Positions 8,412 to 13,937 of a stretch of DNA of 13,937 bases are shown here, piece after piece. Numbering within the stretch: the stretch's first letter is position 1; each line of letters begins with the position of its first letter. The translations under genes and the position numbers were made by a program. Source of the DNA: Oscillibacter sp. (GTDB lineage: Bacteria > Bacillota > Clostridia > Oscillospirales > Oscillospiraceae); NCBI GenBank assembly GCA_017380995.1, contig JAFOCY010000132.1, positions 1-13,937 on the forward strand, in the 5' to 3' direction. The notes under the pieces are model-generated. The model did no database searches. It saw only the letters and a program-made list of their open reading frames with translations, and was not told the origin of the DNA.

Positions 8412-8489
8412 ATGGAATATAAGAAGATCCTTTTGGATGTGGACGATCTCATCTTTTGCGGTGAAGATTGGACCTGCAGCCAGCGGTAA
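8412..8489 (+). CDS. Small ORF, 25 residues, unknown function
   Basis: This 25-codon ORF has a full expression context: a promoter 31 nt upstream, a strong AAAGGAGG site ending six bases before the ATG, a TAA stop, and a rho-independent terminator ten bases after the stop. The peptide is acidic, with an N-terminal KKILLDVDD stretch, two cysteines (CGEDWTC) and a single tryptophan near the end. KKILLDVDD resembles the N-terminal strand of HAD-family phosphatases (DVDDTL), but no HAD domain follows in any frame, so it could be a decayed HAD 5' end, a genuine small protein, or a leader peptide or small-RNA component. I do not recognise a family. No membrane segment or signal peptide is visible. 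The promoter and ribosome site argue that it is translated. Confidence 0.55.
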   Translation: MEYKKILLDVDDLIFCGEDWTCSQR

Positions 8490-8499
8490 GAAATTGTGA

Positions 8500-8524
8500 C
8501 CACGCCGGTGCGCGTGGATTTTTT
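8500..8524 (+). terminator. Rho-independent terminator of the small unit
   Basis: A six-base-pair GC-rich stem CCACGC/GCGTGG (8500-8505 and 8512-8517) with a six-base loop is followed by A then T6 (8519-8524). It ends the ~135-nt transcript that starts near 8388. Because hppA has its own promoter downstream, this is better read as a stand-alone terminator than as an attenuator, though read-through cannot be excluded. Confidence 0.7.
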
Positions 8525-8614
8525 ATGCCTATTTTTGCAGGAGTGGATACGTTGGGTTGCATTTTGCGAAAAGTCAAGATGCATTTTCCTGATATTTCCA
8601 CCCTGTTTTTGTGT

Positions 8615-8651
8615 AAAACGTAAAAAACGTAACCGTTACGCGCTGATGCGC
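8615..8651. promoter_or_regulatory. Repeat cluster upstream of the hppA promoter, candidate operator
   Basis: Two perfect tandem copies of AAAACGTAA (8615-8623, 8624-8632) run into an inverted repeat CGTAAC-C-GTTACG (8628-8640), then a GCGC-TGAT-GCGC hairpin (8640-8651). The cluster ends 11 bases before the hppA -35 hexamer, a common position for an activator or repressor site. The rest of 8525-8661 is A/T-rich; a direct repeat TGCATTTT (8558-8565 and 8580-8587) is visible, and no convincing gene was found. Confidence 0.4.
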
Positions 8652-8661
8652 AAAACCTTGT

Positions 8662-8689
8662 TTGCAAATTCCCGGGGGTGTGCTACAAT
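8662..8689 (+). promoter_or_regulatory. hppA: Predicted sigma-A promoter of hppA
   Basis: The -35 candidate TTGCAA (8662-8667), a 16-nt spacer and the -10 TACAAT (8684-8689) lie 42 nt before the hppA start. The leader would be about 35 nt and contains AAAAAAGGAG just before the start codon. No riboswitch-like fold was recognised in it. Confidence 0.65.
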
Positions 8690-8731
8690 AAGATATCCTA
8701 ATTTCGAACCTCTAAAAAAGGAGTGGATCGC

Positions 8732-10852
8732 ATGGAAAATATGTTCTGGATTGGATTTGTAGGCGCGGTCATTGCGGGATTGTTCGCAGTGACCCAGGCC
8801 AAGAAGGTCATGGCCTACTCGGAGGGTACTGAGCGGATGCAGAAGCTGGCCCAGGCCATCCGCGAAGGCGCCAACGCCTATTTGAAGCAGCAGTATACCA
8901 CCGTGTTCAAGGTCTTCATGGTGGTGTTTATCGCCCTGCTGGCCATGGCTTTTGCAACGAATGGCCAAATGCTCTCCAAGTTCACCCCCTTTGCCTTTAT
9001 CACCGGCGGTGTGTTCTCTATGCTGGCAGGCTTGGTTGGCATGAAGATCGCCACCAACTCCAACGCCCGTACCGCCCAGGCAGCCTCTGAGAGCCTGAAC
9101 AAGGGCCTGCGCGTTGCCTTCTCCTCCGGCTCCGTTATGGGCTTTACCGTGGTTGGCCTCGGTATGCTGGACATCACCCTTTGGTACTTTATCCTCTATT
9201 ATGGCTTTGGCATCACCGATCCTGTGGAGATCGGCAACGTCATGGTCATGAACGGCATGGGCGCAAGCTTTATGGCCCTCTTTGCCCGCGTGGGCGGCGG
9301 CATCTATACCAAGGCTGCTGACGTTGGCGCGGACCTGGTGGGCAAGGTGGAAGCCGGCATCCCCGAGGACGACCCCCGCAACCCCGCCACCATCGCCGAT
9401 AACGTGGGCGATAACGTGGGCGACGTTGCAGGTATGGGCGCGGACCTCTATGAGTCCTACGTTGGCTCCATCCTCGCCACCTTCGCTCTGGGCGCTGTGG
9501 GCGGCTACGGCTTTGGCGGCATGCTCCTTCCCGTGGCGCTTGCTGTCACCGGCATTGTCTGCTCCATCCTGGGCTCCTTCCTGGTGAAGACCCGCGAGGA
9601 TGCCACCCAGGAGTCCTTGCTCAAGTCCCTGCGTACCGGTACTTATACCGCTGCTATCCTGGCTGCCATCGTGGCAGCGCCGCTGACCTATTTCATCGTG
9701 GGCAGCTGGGGCGTGTATATCGCCATTCTCTGCGGCCTGATCGGCGGCTGTGCCATTGGTTACTTCACTGAGTATTATACCTCCGATACCTATAAGCCCA
9801 CCCAGGAACTGGCTGCCTCCTCTGAGACCGGTGCCGCCACCATCATCATTGGCGGTATTTCCCTGGGCCTGAAGTCCACCCTGACCTCCATCCTCATCGT
9901 GGCAGTGGCGGTCCTTGTGAGCTACTTTGCTGCCGGCGGCTCCATCGAGATCGTGGACGCGGCAGGCACCTTTACCGCTGCCTTTAACCGCGGCCTGTAC
10001 GGCATCGGTATCGCCGGTGTTGGTATGCTTTCTACTCTCGGCATCACCCTTGCTACCGACGCTTACGGCCCCGTGGCTGACAACGCCGGCGGCATCGCCG
10101 AGATGAGCGGCCTTCCCGAGGAGGTCCGTGATCGTACCGACGCTCTGGACTCCCTGGGCAACACCACTGCCGCTACCGGCAAGGGCTTTGCCATCGGCTC
10201 CGCCTCCCTTACTTCTCTTGCCCTGCTGGTCTCTTACGTGAACATCGTCCAGCATAATACCACCGAGACGCTGAACTTCACTCTCACTAGCCCCACCGTT
10301 CTGGTCGGTATGTTTGTGGGTGCCATGGTGACCTTCGTGTTCTCCGCCTTTACCATGAGCGCAGTGCAGAAGGCCGCCCAGTCCATCGTGGTGGAAGTCC
10401 GCCGCCAGTTCCGTGAGATCCCCGGCATCATGGAGTATCAGGCTGACCCTGACTACGCCTCCTGCGTGTCCCTTTGCACCAAGGGCGCTTTGAAGGAGAT
10501 GGTGGCTCCCGCGGTCCTGGCCATCGTGGTCCCCATCGCCACCGGTCTGGTCCTTGGCCCCACGGGCGTTGTGGGCCTCCTCGGCGGCGTGTCCGTCACC
10601 GGTTTTGCCATGGCAGTCTTCATGTCCAACGCCGGCGGCGCTTGGGACAACGCCAAGAAGTATATCGAGCGCGGCAACCACGGCGGTAAGGGCTCTGAGC
10701 AGCACAAGGCCGCTGTTGTGGGCGATACCGTGGGCGACCCCTTCAAGGATACCTCCGGCCCCTCCCTCAACATCCTTATCAAGCTCTGCTCTACCGTGTC
10801 CATCGTCTTCTCCGGTTTGATCCTGAGCTTCAACCTGATGAACTTCCTGTAA
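8732..10852 (+). CDS. hppA: Membrane-bound ion-translocating pyrophosphatase, K+-dependent type
   Basis: This 706-residue polytopic membrane enzyme hydrolyses cytoplasmic pyrophosphate and pumps Na+ and/or H+ out of the cell. The pyrophosphate site is intact: DVGADLVGKVEAGIPEDD (from residue 197), NPATIADNVGDNVGDVAGMGADLYESY, and the C-terminal NAGGAWDNAKKYIE and HKAAVVGDTVGDPFKDTSGPSLN blocks. Alanine at 480 and glycine at 483 in NTTAATGKG replace the lysine and threonine of the K+-independent subfamily, so K+ stimulation is expected. E241 in ADLYESYVG sits where Na+-pumping members carry their gate glutamate, so Na+ transport is plausible but not proved. The start at 8732 is chosen because AAGGAG (8718-8723) lies eight bases upstream; an in-frame GTG at 8723 overlaps that site. 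It is transcribed alone and ends at a strong terminator. Codon use is biased like nifJ, suggesting high expression. Confidence 0.97.
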   Translation: MENMFWIGFVGAVIAGLFAVTQAKKVMAYSEGTERMQKLAQAIREGANAYLKQQYTTVFKVFMVVFIALLAMAFATNGQMLSKFTPFAFITGGVFSMLAGLVGMKIATNSNARTAQAASESLNKGLRVAFSSGSVMGFTVVGLGMLDITLWYFILYYGFGITDPVEIGNVMVMNGMGASFMALFARVGGGIYTKAADVGADLVGKVEAGIPEDDPRNPATIADNVGDNVGDVAGMGADLYESYVGSILATFALGAVGGYGFGGMLLPVALAVTGIVCSILGSFLVKTREDATQESLLKSLRTGTYTAAILAAIVAAPLTYFIVGSWGVYIAILCGLIGGCAIGYFTEYYTSDTYKPTQELAASSETGAATIIIGGISLGLKSTLTSILIVAVAVLVSYFAAGGSIEIVDAAGTFTAAFNRGLYGIGIAGVGMLSTLGITLATDAYGPVADNAGGIAEMSGLPEEVRDRTDALDSLGNTTAATGKGFAIGSASLTSLALLVSYVNIVQHNTTETLNFTLTSPTVLVGMFVGAMVTFVFSAFTMSAVQKAAQSIVVEVRRQFREIPGIMEYQADPDYASCVSLCTKGALKEMVAPAVLAIVVPIATGLVLGPTGVVGLLGGVSVTGFAMAVFMSNAGGAWDNAKKYIERGNHGGKGSEQHKAAVVGDTVGDPFKDTSGPSLNILIKLCSTVSIVFSGLILSFNLMNFL

Positions 10853-10860
10853 AATCCATC

Positions 10861-10892
10861 AAAAAGCGGCTGCCAATGGCAGCCGCTTTTTT
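10861..10892 (+). terminator. Rho-independent terminator of hppA
   Basis: A perfect 14-bp stem (arms 10861-10874 and 10878-10891) with an AAT loop has a GCGGCTGCC core, an A5 flank and a T6 tail. It starts eight bases after the hppA stop. Confidence 0.95.
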
Positions 10893-10899
10893 CAAGCAC

Positions 10900-10936
10900 A
10901 AACAGAAGGGGCGGCCGCTGGCCGCCCCTTCTGTTT
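10900..10936. terminator. Long hairpin between convergent hppA and aroQ, terminator of the aro operon
   Basis: A perfect 17-bp stem (arms 10900-10916 and 10920-10936, left arm AAACAGAAGGGGCGGCC) with a three-base loop. It reaches the first base of the aroQ stop codon on the minus strand. It reads CTGTTTTAT on the plus strand and CTGTTTGTG on the minus strand, so the T-tract is modest for aroQ; the stem itself is very stable. It can back up the hppA terminator just upstream. Confidence 0.8.
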
Positions 10937-11367
10937 TATACGCGTTTTGCGAGATATTGCAATGCCTCCAGATATCCGGGCAGGCCATGCCCGGCGATGG
11001 TTTTCACGCAGGCTTCACGGATGTAGGACACATGGCGGAACTCCTCCCGGGTGTCCGGGTCTGAGATGTGGACCTCCACCGTGGGGATGCCCACGGCCTT
11101 GACCGCATCCAAAAGCGCAACGCTGGTATGGGTATAGGCGGCCGGATTGATGATGATGCCGTCCACTTGATCAAAGTAGGCCTGGTGGATGGCGTCTACC
11201 AGAGTGCCCTCGTGGTTGGACTGGAAGAAGCTGACGGAAACGTTCAGCTTTTCCGCCTCAGCGCGGATCATGGCCAGAAGATCTTCGTAAGTGGTCTTGC
11301 CGTAGATCTCCGGCTGGCGGATGCCCAGCATATTCATGTTGGGGCCGTTAAGTACCAGAATCTTCAC
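10936..11367 (-). CDS. aroQ: 3-dehydroquinate dehydratase, type II
   Basis: This 143-residue enzyme dehydrates 3-dehydroquinate to 3-dehydroshikimate, the third step of the shikimate pathway, in the cytoplasm as a dodecamer. The type II signature is complete: LNGPNMNMLGIRQPEIYG with catalytic R17 and Y22, FFQSNHEG, INPAAYTHTS with N74 and H80, EVHISDP with H100, and R111. The start codon is GTG at 11367, supported by GGAGGG six bases upstream and by the family-typical MKILVLNGPN opening. It overlaps the end of the aroE-aroK ORF by 20 nt in another frame, implying translational coupling. It is the last gene of the aro operon. Confidence 0.96.
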   Translation of the reverse strand: MKILVLNGPNMNMLGIRQPEIYGKTTYEDLLAMIRAEAEKLNVSVSFFQSNHEGTLVDAIHQAYFDQVDGIIINPAAYTHTSVALLDAVKAVGIPTVEVHISDPDTREEFRHVSYIREACVKTIAGHGLPGYLEALQYLAKRV

Positions 11368-12580
11368 AAAAATCCCTCCAAATGGCCTGGGCCGTTTCTT
11401 CCACAGTGCCGTTGTTGTCTACCAGGGCGTCCCGGAAAGCCTCGTACAGGGGTTTGCGCTCTGCCCAGAGGGCTTCCGCGCTGCTGCGTTGGGAGATGGG
11501 ACGGCCCTCCACGGGCAGGACGTCCAGTTCCCGCCAGATGTGGTAGATACGGCCGTTCTGGTGCAGGGGGGCATAGTTCCGCGGGTCTTTTACCACGCCG
11601 CCTCCCGTTAAAATGAGCTTGCCGCTCATGGCGCCGATCTCGGCGGTCACCTGCCGTTCCAGTTCCCGGAAGGAGGCTTCACCGTCAGAGGCGAAGATCT
11701 CGGGGATGGATCGGCCGGCACGGCGGACGATCTCCCGGTCAAGGTCGATGGCCTCCCGGCCGGTGAGCTGTTCCAGCGCTTCGCCCACGGTGGTTTTTCC
11801 GCTGCCCGGCATACCGATGAGGACGATGTTGGTCATCCGGGAGCGGAGCAGGCGCAGGATCCGCTCTGTTTCACTGGCGGGGATGGTTTTATCAAAGAAG
11901 TATTCTTCGGCGGCTACCGCTTGGGCCACCAGCATGGGCAATCCATCGGAGCAGGGGATGCCCAGTTCCTCCGCCTGCAGCAGCAGCGCCGTGCGGCGGG
12001 GGTTGTAGATGGCGTCCAGCACGCCGGAGCACTGGGGGAAAGCCCGCAGGTCTACCGGAGATTCTCCGCAGCGGGGGAACATCCCCACGGGGGTTGCGTT
12101 GATAATGAGGTCGGCATCGGCATGGAGGTGGAGGTTTTCGTAGTTGTTTTCGCCGCTGCGGGAGATCACCACCACTTCTCTGGCCCCGTCTGCCTTTGCC
12201 AGGGCCTGGGCGGTGAGGGATGCGCCGCCGCTGCCCAGCACCACCACCTTTTTCCCGACAAAGGCGATGCCTGCCCGGGAGGCCATGTACCTTAGGCCAA
12301 TGGCGTCGGTATTGTAGCCATGGAGCTTTCCGTTCCGGCGGACGATGGTGTTCACCGATCCGATGGCCTGGGCCAGGGGGTCCAGTTCATCGCAGTATTC
12401 CATGACGGCGCGCTTATAGGGAATGGTGACGTTCAGTCCGCCGATGTCTTCTCTTTTGAGGAAGGGGCCCAGTTCCTCCGGCTCCAGCTCGATGAGACGG
12501 TAAGCGCTGCAGCCCAACTCGTGGTGGATGGGGGCGGACCAGCTGTGGCCCAGCTTCCGCCCCAGAAGTCCGTACTCCAT
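11348..12580 (-). CDS. aroE-aroK: Bifunctional shikimate dehydrogenase / shikimate kinase (AroE-AroK fusion)
   Basis: One uninterrupted 410-residue ORF carries two consecutive shikimate-pathway enzymes. Residues 1 to ~245 are AroE (3-dehydroshikimate to shikimate, NADPH): substrate loop GHSWSAPIHH, NVTIPYK with catalytic K56, YNTDAIG with D92, nucleotide-binding GSGGA (116-120) and SRS (140-142). Residues ~250-410 are AroK (shikimate to shikimate 3-phosphate, ATP): Walker A GMPGSGKTT (256-264), DLDREI with D279/D281, SIPEIFASDGEASFRELE, TGGGVV and lid arginine R360. Only about five residues separate the domains. The internal methionine (M249) before the kinase has no ribosome site, so separate kinase translation is not supported. 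The start is three nt after the pheA stop; the ribosome site (GGAAG) is weak. The C-terminus overlaps aroQ by 20 nt. Confidence 0.95.
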   Translation of the reverse strand: MEYGLLGRKLGHSWSAPIHHELGCSAYRLIELEPEELGPFLKREDIGGLNVTIPYKRAVMEYCDELDPLAQAIGSVNTIVRRNGKLHGYNTDAIGLRYMASRAGIAFVGKKVVVLGSGGASLTAQALAKADGAREVVVISRSGENNYENLHLHADADLIINATPVGMFPRCGESPVDLRAFPQCSGVLDAIYNPRRTALLLQAEELGIPCSDGLPMLVAQAVAAEEYFFDKTIPASETERILRLLRSRMTNIVLIGMPGSGKTTVGEALEQLTGREAIDLDREIVRRAGRSIPEIFASDGEASFRELERQVTAEIGAMSGKLILTGGGVVKDPRNYAPLHQNGRIYHIWRELDVLPVEGRPISQRSSAEALWAERKPLYEAFRDALVDNNGTVEETAQAIWRDFCEDSGT

Positions 12581-12583
12581 AGA

Positions 12584-13723
12584 TTATACTTCCGCGTAGC
12601 CGCCCAGGAAGTTGAAGCTGGCGCAGCAGCGCTCCAGCTCCTCCAGCATGGCCATGACGCTGGGGTCTTCGACGGAGGCTTCGATCTCCAGGAAGAAGAT
12701 GAACTCGAAGTTCCGGCCCGTCACAGGGCAGGACTCCAGTTTTGTCATGTTGATGCCAAGGGCTGCCAGCTTGGAGAGGATCTCATACAGGGCACCGGGC
12801 TTATTGTCGCAGGCGATGATGAGGCTGATGCGGTTGGCGCCGGCATAAATGACGGGGTCCTTGGTAATGCAGATGAAGCGGGTATAGTTGTTGTCGCTGT
12901 CCTGAACGCTGTCGTTGATGCATTCCAGACCGTACAGCTCGGCGCAGGGGTGGGAGGAGAGGGCGGCAACATGAGGATCCTTCCGCTCCGCCACCAGTTT
13001 GGCGGCCATGGCGGTGTTGGCGCAGGGAACCACATGGACGCCGTTGAGGGAGTTGAGGAACTTGCTGCACTGGCCGATGGCCTGCTGGTGAGAGTAAACT
13101 TCCGTGATCTGGTCCATTCTGGCGCCGGGGATGGCCAGCAGCTCATGGCGGATGCAAAGGCGGGTGGTGCGGACGATGGAGAGGTTGTGGTCCTGCAGCA
13201 GCTCGTAGACCGCACGGACGGAGCCGTTGGAGCTGTTTTCGATGGGCAGCACGCCAAACTTACACAGGCCGGACTCCACAGCGGAGACCACGGCGTCGAA
13301 GGTCTTCACATACACGATGTTGCCCCGGGGCAGGATGCGGTCGCAGGCCACCTGGGAGTTGGAACCCTCCACGCCCTGGCAGGCAACCAATCCCTTTTGG
13401 GGGAAGAGGGAGGTGCCCGCGGCCAAAGATGCCTTCACCTGGGCGGCCACCTTGGTGGGGGCGGAGAACAGCTCTGCCTGGCGGGAGCGGGAGAGTTCAA
13501 AGAGGGTGGAGTAGAGGTGGTAGGCGTAACGCTCCCAGGTGTCTCCCGCCTGTTCGGTGACTTTGGCCAGAACGGCGCGCTCCCGTTCCTTGTTCAAAAT
13601 GGGCTGGTTGTGGGCGTTTTTGTAGGCCGCCACCTCATCGGCAAGGGCCATGCGCTCCAGGAAGAGCTTCAAAAGCTGGTCATCGACCTGGTCGATCTTC
13701 GTGCGGATCTCAGAAAGTTCCAT
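12584..13723 (-). CDS. pheA: Chorismate mutase / prephenate dehydratase (P-protein)
   Basis: This 379-residue bifunctional enzyme converts chorismate to prephenate and then to phenylpyruvate, committing flux to phenylalanine. An AroQ-class chorismate mutase occupies residues 1-~85 (IRTKIDQVDDQLLKLFLERMALADEVAAYK, with R and K residues typical of the active site). The dehydratase spans ~110-290: GVEGSNSQ, LPIENSSNGSV and the catalytic TRF at 281-283. A C-terminal ACT domain (~297-379) should bind phenylalanine; it has GALY (310-313), but the usual ESRP is ESCP (330-333, cysteine at 332). GGAGGG lies six bases before the ATG. The start lies within the end of aroC (14-nt overlap), so translation of the two is probably coupled. 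Confidence 0.95.
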   Translation of the reverse strand: MELSEIRTKIDQVDDQLLKLFLERMALADEVAAYKNAHNQPILNKERERAVLAKVTEQAGDTWERYAYHLYSTLFELSRSRQAELFSAPTKVAAQVKASLAAGTSLFPQKGLVACQGVEGSNSQVACDRILPRGNIVYVKTFDAVVSAVESGLCKFGVLPIENSSNGSVRAVYELLQDHNLSIVRTTRLCIRHELLAIPGARMDQITEVYSHQQAIGQCSKFLNSLNGVHVVPCANTAMAAKLVAERKDPHVAALSSHPCAELYGLECINDSVQDSDNNYTRFICITKDPVIYAGANRISLIIACDNKPGALYEILSKLAALGINMTKLESCPVTGRNFEFIFFLEIEASVEDPSVMAMLEELERCCASFNFLGGYAEV

Positions 13724-13937
13724 GGTTTCCCTCCATTAACATATCCAAAAGTACGATGGCGGTCACTGCTTCCACAACAGGTACCGCCCGCTGGGCGATG
13801 CAGGGGTCGTGGCGGCCGTGGATCTGCAGCGTGGCGTTCTCCCGGGCGGAGAGACTGACAGTATCCTGGCTGCGGGCGATGGACGGCGTGGGTTTCATGG
13901 CCACCCGGAACACGATGGGCATTCCGCTGGTGATGCC
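13710..13937 (-). CDS. aroC: Chorismate synthase, C-terminal fragment (5' part outside window)
   Basis: The last 75 codons of AroC, which makes chorismate from EPSP using reduced FMN. The fragment opens GITSGMPIVFRVAMKPTPSI and continues with SARENATLQIHGRHDPCIAQRAVPVVEAVTAIVLLDML, the conserved C-terminal FMN/substrate region of the family. The reading frame is open to the window edge, so the gene extends beyond it on the minus-strand upstream side. It is the upstream neighbour of pheA in the aromatic operon, and its TGA stop lies inside pheA. Confidence 0.95.
   Translation of the reverse strand, partial: GITSGMPIVFRVAMKPTPSIARSQDTVSLSARENATLQIHGRHDPCIAQRAVPVVEAVTAIVLLDMLMEGNHGTF

Noticed and set aside
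8552..8623. A possible TTG-started ORF of about 23 codons after a GGAGTGGAT sequence like the one before hppA
   Set aside because: No promoter between it and the upstream terminator, a rare start codon, and no recognisable peptide.
8500..8731. Riboswitch (fluoride or c-di-AMP) controlling hppA
   Set aside because: No recognisable consensus of either class, and the predicted hppA leader is only about 35 nt.
8496..8762. An 88-codon plus-strand frame from a GTG, and a 72-codon minus-strand frame, in the hppA upstream region
   Set aside because: They run through a terminator or promoter, lack ribosome sites and look like random translation.
8636..10705. A 689-codon open frame antisense to hppA
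   Set aside because: Low-complexity G/H/A-rich translation, with no family resemblance. It is a codon-bias shadow of hppA.
11820..11850. Separate aroK gene starting at the internal ATG of the fusion
   Set aside because: No Shine-Dalgarno sequence precedes it and the frame is continuous with aroE.
12320..13858. A 512-codon open frame antisense to pheA and aroC
   Set aside because: Composition-driven shadow spanning several real genes, rich in V, G, A and D, with no domain or ribosome site.

Overview
The window looks like chromosome from a GC-rich, strictly anaerobic Gram-positive bacterium, most likely a gut Clostridia of the Oscillospiraceae type (Flavonifractor/Oscillibacter-like). This is inferred from pyruvate:ferredoxin oxidoreductase, a K+-dependent membrane pyrophosphatase, a MurT/GatD-type pair, strong AAAGGAGG ribosome sites and sigma-A-like promoters. 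No phage, insertion sequence, tRNA, rRNA or CRISPR was seen. Nearly all the DNA is coding.

Layout. (1) 2-1621 (+): the 3' part of nifJ (PFOR), closed by a perfect 16-bp terminator hairpin. (2) 1752-2672 (+): a single-gene EamA/DMT transporter unit with its own promoter. (3) 2702-8171 (-): a tightly packed five-gene operon, in transcription order metallophosphoesterase, mnmG, cyclase-family hydrolase, murT-like ligase, gatD-like amidotransferase. Adjacent genes overlap or lie at most 3 nt apart. A bidirectional terminator is shared with the transporter. (4) 8172-8731: a regulatory region holding the divergent operon promoter, a separate mini transcription unit (promoter, 25-codon ORF, terminator), and the hppA promoter preceded by tandem and inverted repeats. 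(5) 8732-10852 (+): hppA, the ion-pumping pyrophosphatase. (6) 10853-10936: two strong hairpins between convergent units. (7) 10936-13937 (-): an aromatic amino-acid operon, in transcription order aroC (partial), pheA, an aroE-aroK fusion, aroQ.

How the genes work together. PFOR and the pyrophosphatase fit anaerobic energy conservation: pyruvate oxidation reduces ferredoxin, and pyrophosphate from biosynthesis is used to pump ions. The aro operon supplies three shikimate-pathway activities (AroQ, AroE, AroK), chorismate synthase, and then prephenate dehydratase towards phenylalanine. The minus-strand operon joins tRNA wobble-uridine modification to a cell-wall-type ligase/amidotransferase pair and two hydrolases.

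The most unusual point is that the MurT/GatD-like pair keeps the family framework but has lost several hallmark residues in both subunits, including the position of the catalytic histidine. The 25-codon unit upstream of hppA is the other unexplained element. Alignments with S. aureus MurT/GatD and other families were made from memory and need a real alignment.
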